In this document: piece after piece, positions 62,797 through 64,000 of the stretch | Layout: every line of letters begins with the position of its first letter | Numbering within the stretch: position 1 is the first letter of the stretch | Source of the DNA: Chamaea fasciata | Taxonomy: Eukaryota > Chordata > Aves > Passeriformes > Sylviidae | Direction of reading: 5' to 3' | Assembly (NCBI GenBank): GCA_029207755.1 | Contig: JARCOQ010000008.1 | Coordinates: forward strand, 29,625,021-29,689,020 | DNA: 64,000 nucleotides | Translations under genes and position numbers: made by a program | The notes under the pieces: generated by a model | Databases searched by the model: none | What the model saw: the letters and a program-made list of their open reading frames with translations, nothing else | What the model was told of the DNA's origin: nothing

Positions 62797-64000
62797 CTTT
62801 AAAAGAGAAACAGGGAGCAAACCTGAATGCCCTTTCATGGAAAGCAATGCACTTGCCCAGTAAATCATAAACTAATTATTTAGTAATTCTAAACAGAAAA
62901 AAATATAAGTCTTTCTCTTGGCACGGCAATATCACAGTCTTTCAGACCAGCCCTTTTTTTTCTCCCCGCTCTTTACCAGTTAAGGTCCTGTTTCCATCAC
63001 AGCTTCTGACCTTCTCTTTCTCAGCCTCCTACAACTACCTCCAAACCTTCCTGGCTCCAGTCTATGAAAACAGACATTCTTCCTCTAAGTGCACATTCTG
63101 AAAACTTTCTGACTCACCTTAAAAAAAAAAGACCTACAGGGAAAAACCTTAACTATTGTCCTCTTTTTGTTTTCACAACTGAAATGTGAGACCCAGATCC
63201 CATACAGTTCTAGATAGATATAAACATTTATGGGCATGCAGCTCATTTCATGAGCAGCATTAGTATCCTGTTTGCCCAGCATGTTGCTCTTTAGATCCAT
63301 GTCCTTGTGGTGGGAATGGTTTAAAGACCTCAGTGCATGGCATGCTATAGAGGGATGTGACTGCATTGGTGCCTTGGGAGCTCTCAGTGGATTCCTATTT
63401 CCTTCTCATGGCTGAGGCAGATACAGTCACCTTCAGAGACCAAACTCAGGCTTTAAGCCATGAAGTGGATCCTTAATTATTAGCTAGAGCTTTTAAGAAA
63501 GCTGATTTCAAAATAGGAACTTAAATTTTTAAAAAAATTAAAAAGAGAAAAAAAAATCCTTATTTTAATTAGAAGCTCTTTCTCCCAGTATTCCACCTTT
63601 AACAATGCAAGACTTTACTGGTTTAGATCAAGTAATCCCTTAGTTCAGTAGCTCATCAGTGAGCCCTCATTTCAATTATCATGGCTTATTATGGGAGAAG
63701 TCTAAAGAGAGTTTTATCCTATTTTTCCAGTAAAATACTAGCTTGTTCTCAGAAGCACAATATATATCTGTATATATTTTATCCTGATTTTTCCCATTTC
63801 TTAACACTCAGCAGGTTAAAACCACCACACGCCATTGCTTACCAGGGAATAAATATTTTCCTTGTCTTTTTTACACAGGAAGTAGGAAGCCTTGATAAGA
63901 CAAAAGAGCCTAGAGCAGAATGGTTGAATCTTCAAAATTACCCAAGATTGAACATTCAGCTCCTTAAAATCAACAAGGCTTATGATTTGATGGGCTCCTA
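62797..64000 (-). other. MUC13: MUC13 intron, partial (runs off right edge)
   Basis: No SEA-domain exon was recognised in these 1.2 kb. The stretch contains an A/T-rich block near 63515-63560 and no clear transposon. Confidence 0.6.

Noticed and set aside
63854..63895. Possible short MUC13 exon reading ASYFLCKKDKENIYSL before a GTAAGC donor
   Set aside because: It resembles the end of the human first EGF unit (CKKGK), but the SEA exons that should follow it are not between it and 62796. Similarity is too short to trust.
1..64000. CRISPR arrays, operons, tRNA or rRNA genes, prokaryotic mobile systems
   Set aside because: None seen; the sequence is ordinary vertebrate genic and intergenic DNA.

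Overview
The window is vertebrate nuclear DNA, almost certainly from a bird and probably a songbird (passerine). The evidence is split genes with GT-AG introns, CR1 LINE fragments, a GC-rich CpG island over a first exon, compact introns, and a 730-bp solo LTR of a type I associate with passerine endogenous retroviruses. The assignment to bird or passerine is inference from repeat style. The gene identities rest on exon-by-exon translation.

Layout, all genic content on the minus strand. (1) Positions 9965-45562 hold the 5' part of ITGB5 (integrin beta-5): exons 1-10, which splice in perfect frame into the first 576 codons plus one base. These cover the signal peptide, PSI, hybrid, beta-I (vWA-like) domain and the first cysteine-rich I-EGF modules. 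The remaining exons (rest of the I-EGF repeats, beta-tail, transmembrane segment and cytoplasmic tail) were not found in 1-9964, so they should lie beyond the left edge. (2) Positions about 44820-46220 are a CpG island carrying the ITGB5 promoter and start codon. (3) Positions about 46220-57250 are intergenic, with simple repeats and no recognisable exon. (4) Positions about 57250-62796 hold the 3' part of MUC13 (membrane mucin 13): two cysteine-rich EGF-like exons, a short EGF-end exon, a transmembrane exon and a cytoplasmic exon, spliced in consistent frame. The last coding exon and 3' UTR are only tentatively placed. The SEA and mucin (PTS) exons should lie beyond the right edge.

The MUC13-ITGB5 order and shared orientation match the human 3q21 neighbourhood, so this is a conserved syntenic block. 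ITGB5 pairs with integrin alpha-V as an RGD-binding adhesion receptor and MUC13 is an epithelial surface mucin. Nothing in the sequence suggests they act in one pathway.

The most notable structural observation is the intact solo LTR (8-bp terminal inverted repeats, 5-bp target duplication) inserted in ITGB5 intron 9 only 58 bp from the exon 10 splice acceptor. A second, degraded LTR-like stretch may lie on the other side of the same exon. I saw no bacterial-type system, CRISPR, or new multi-gene system.
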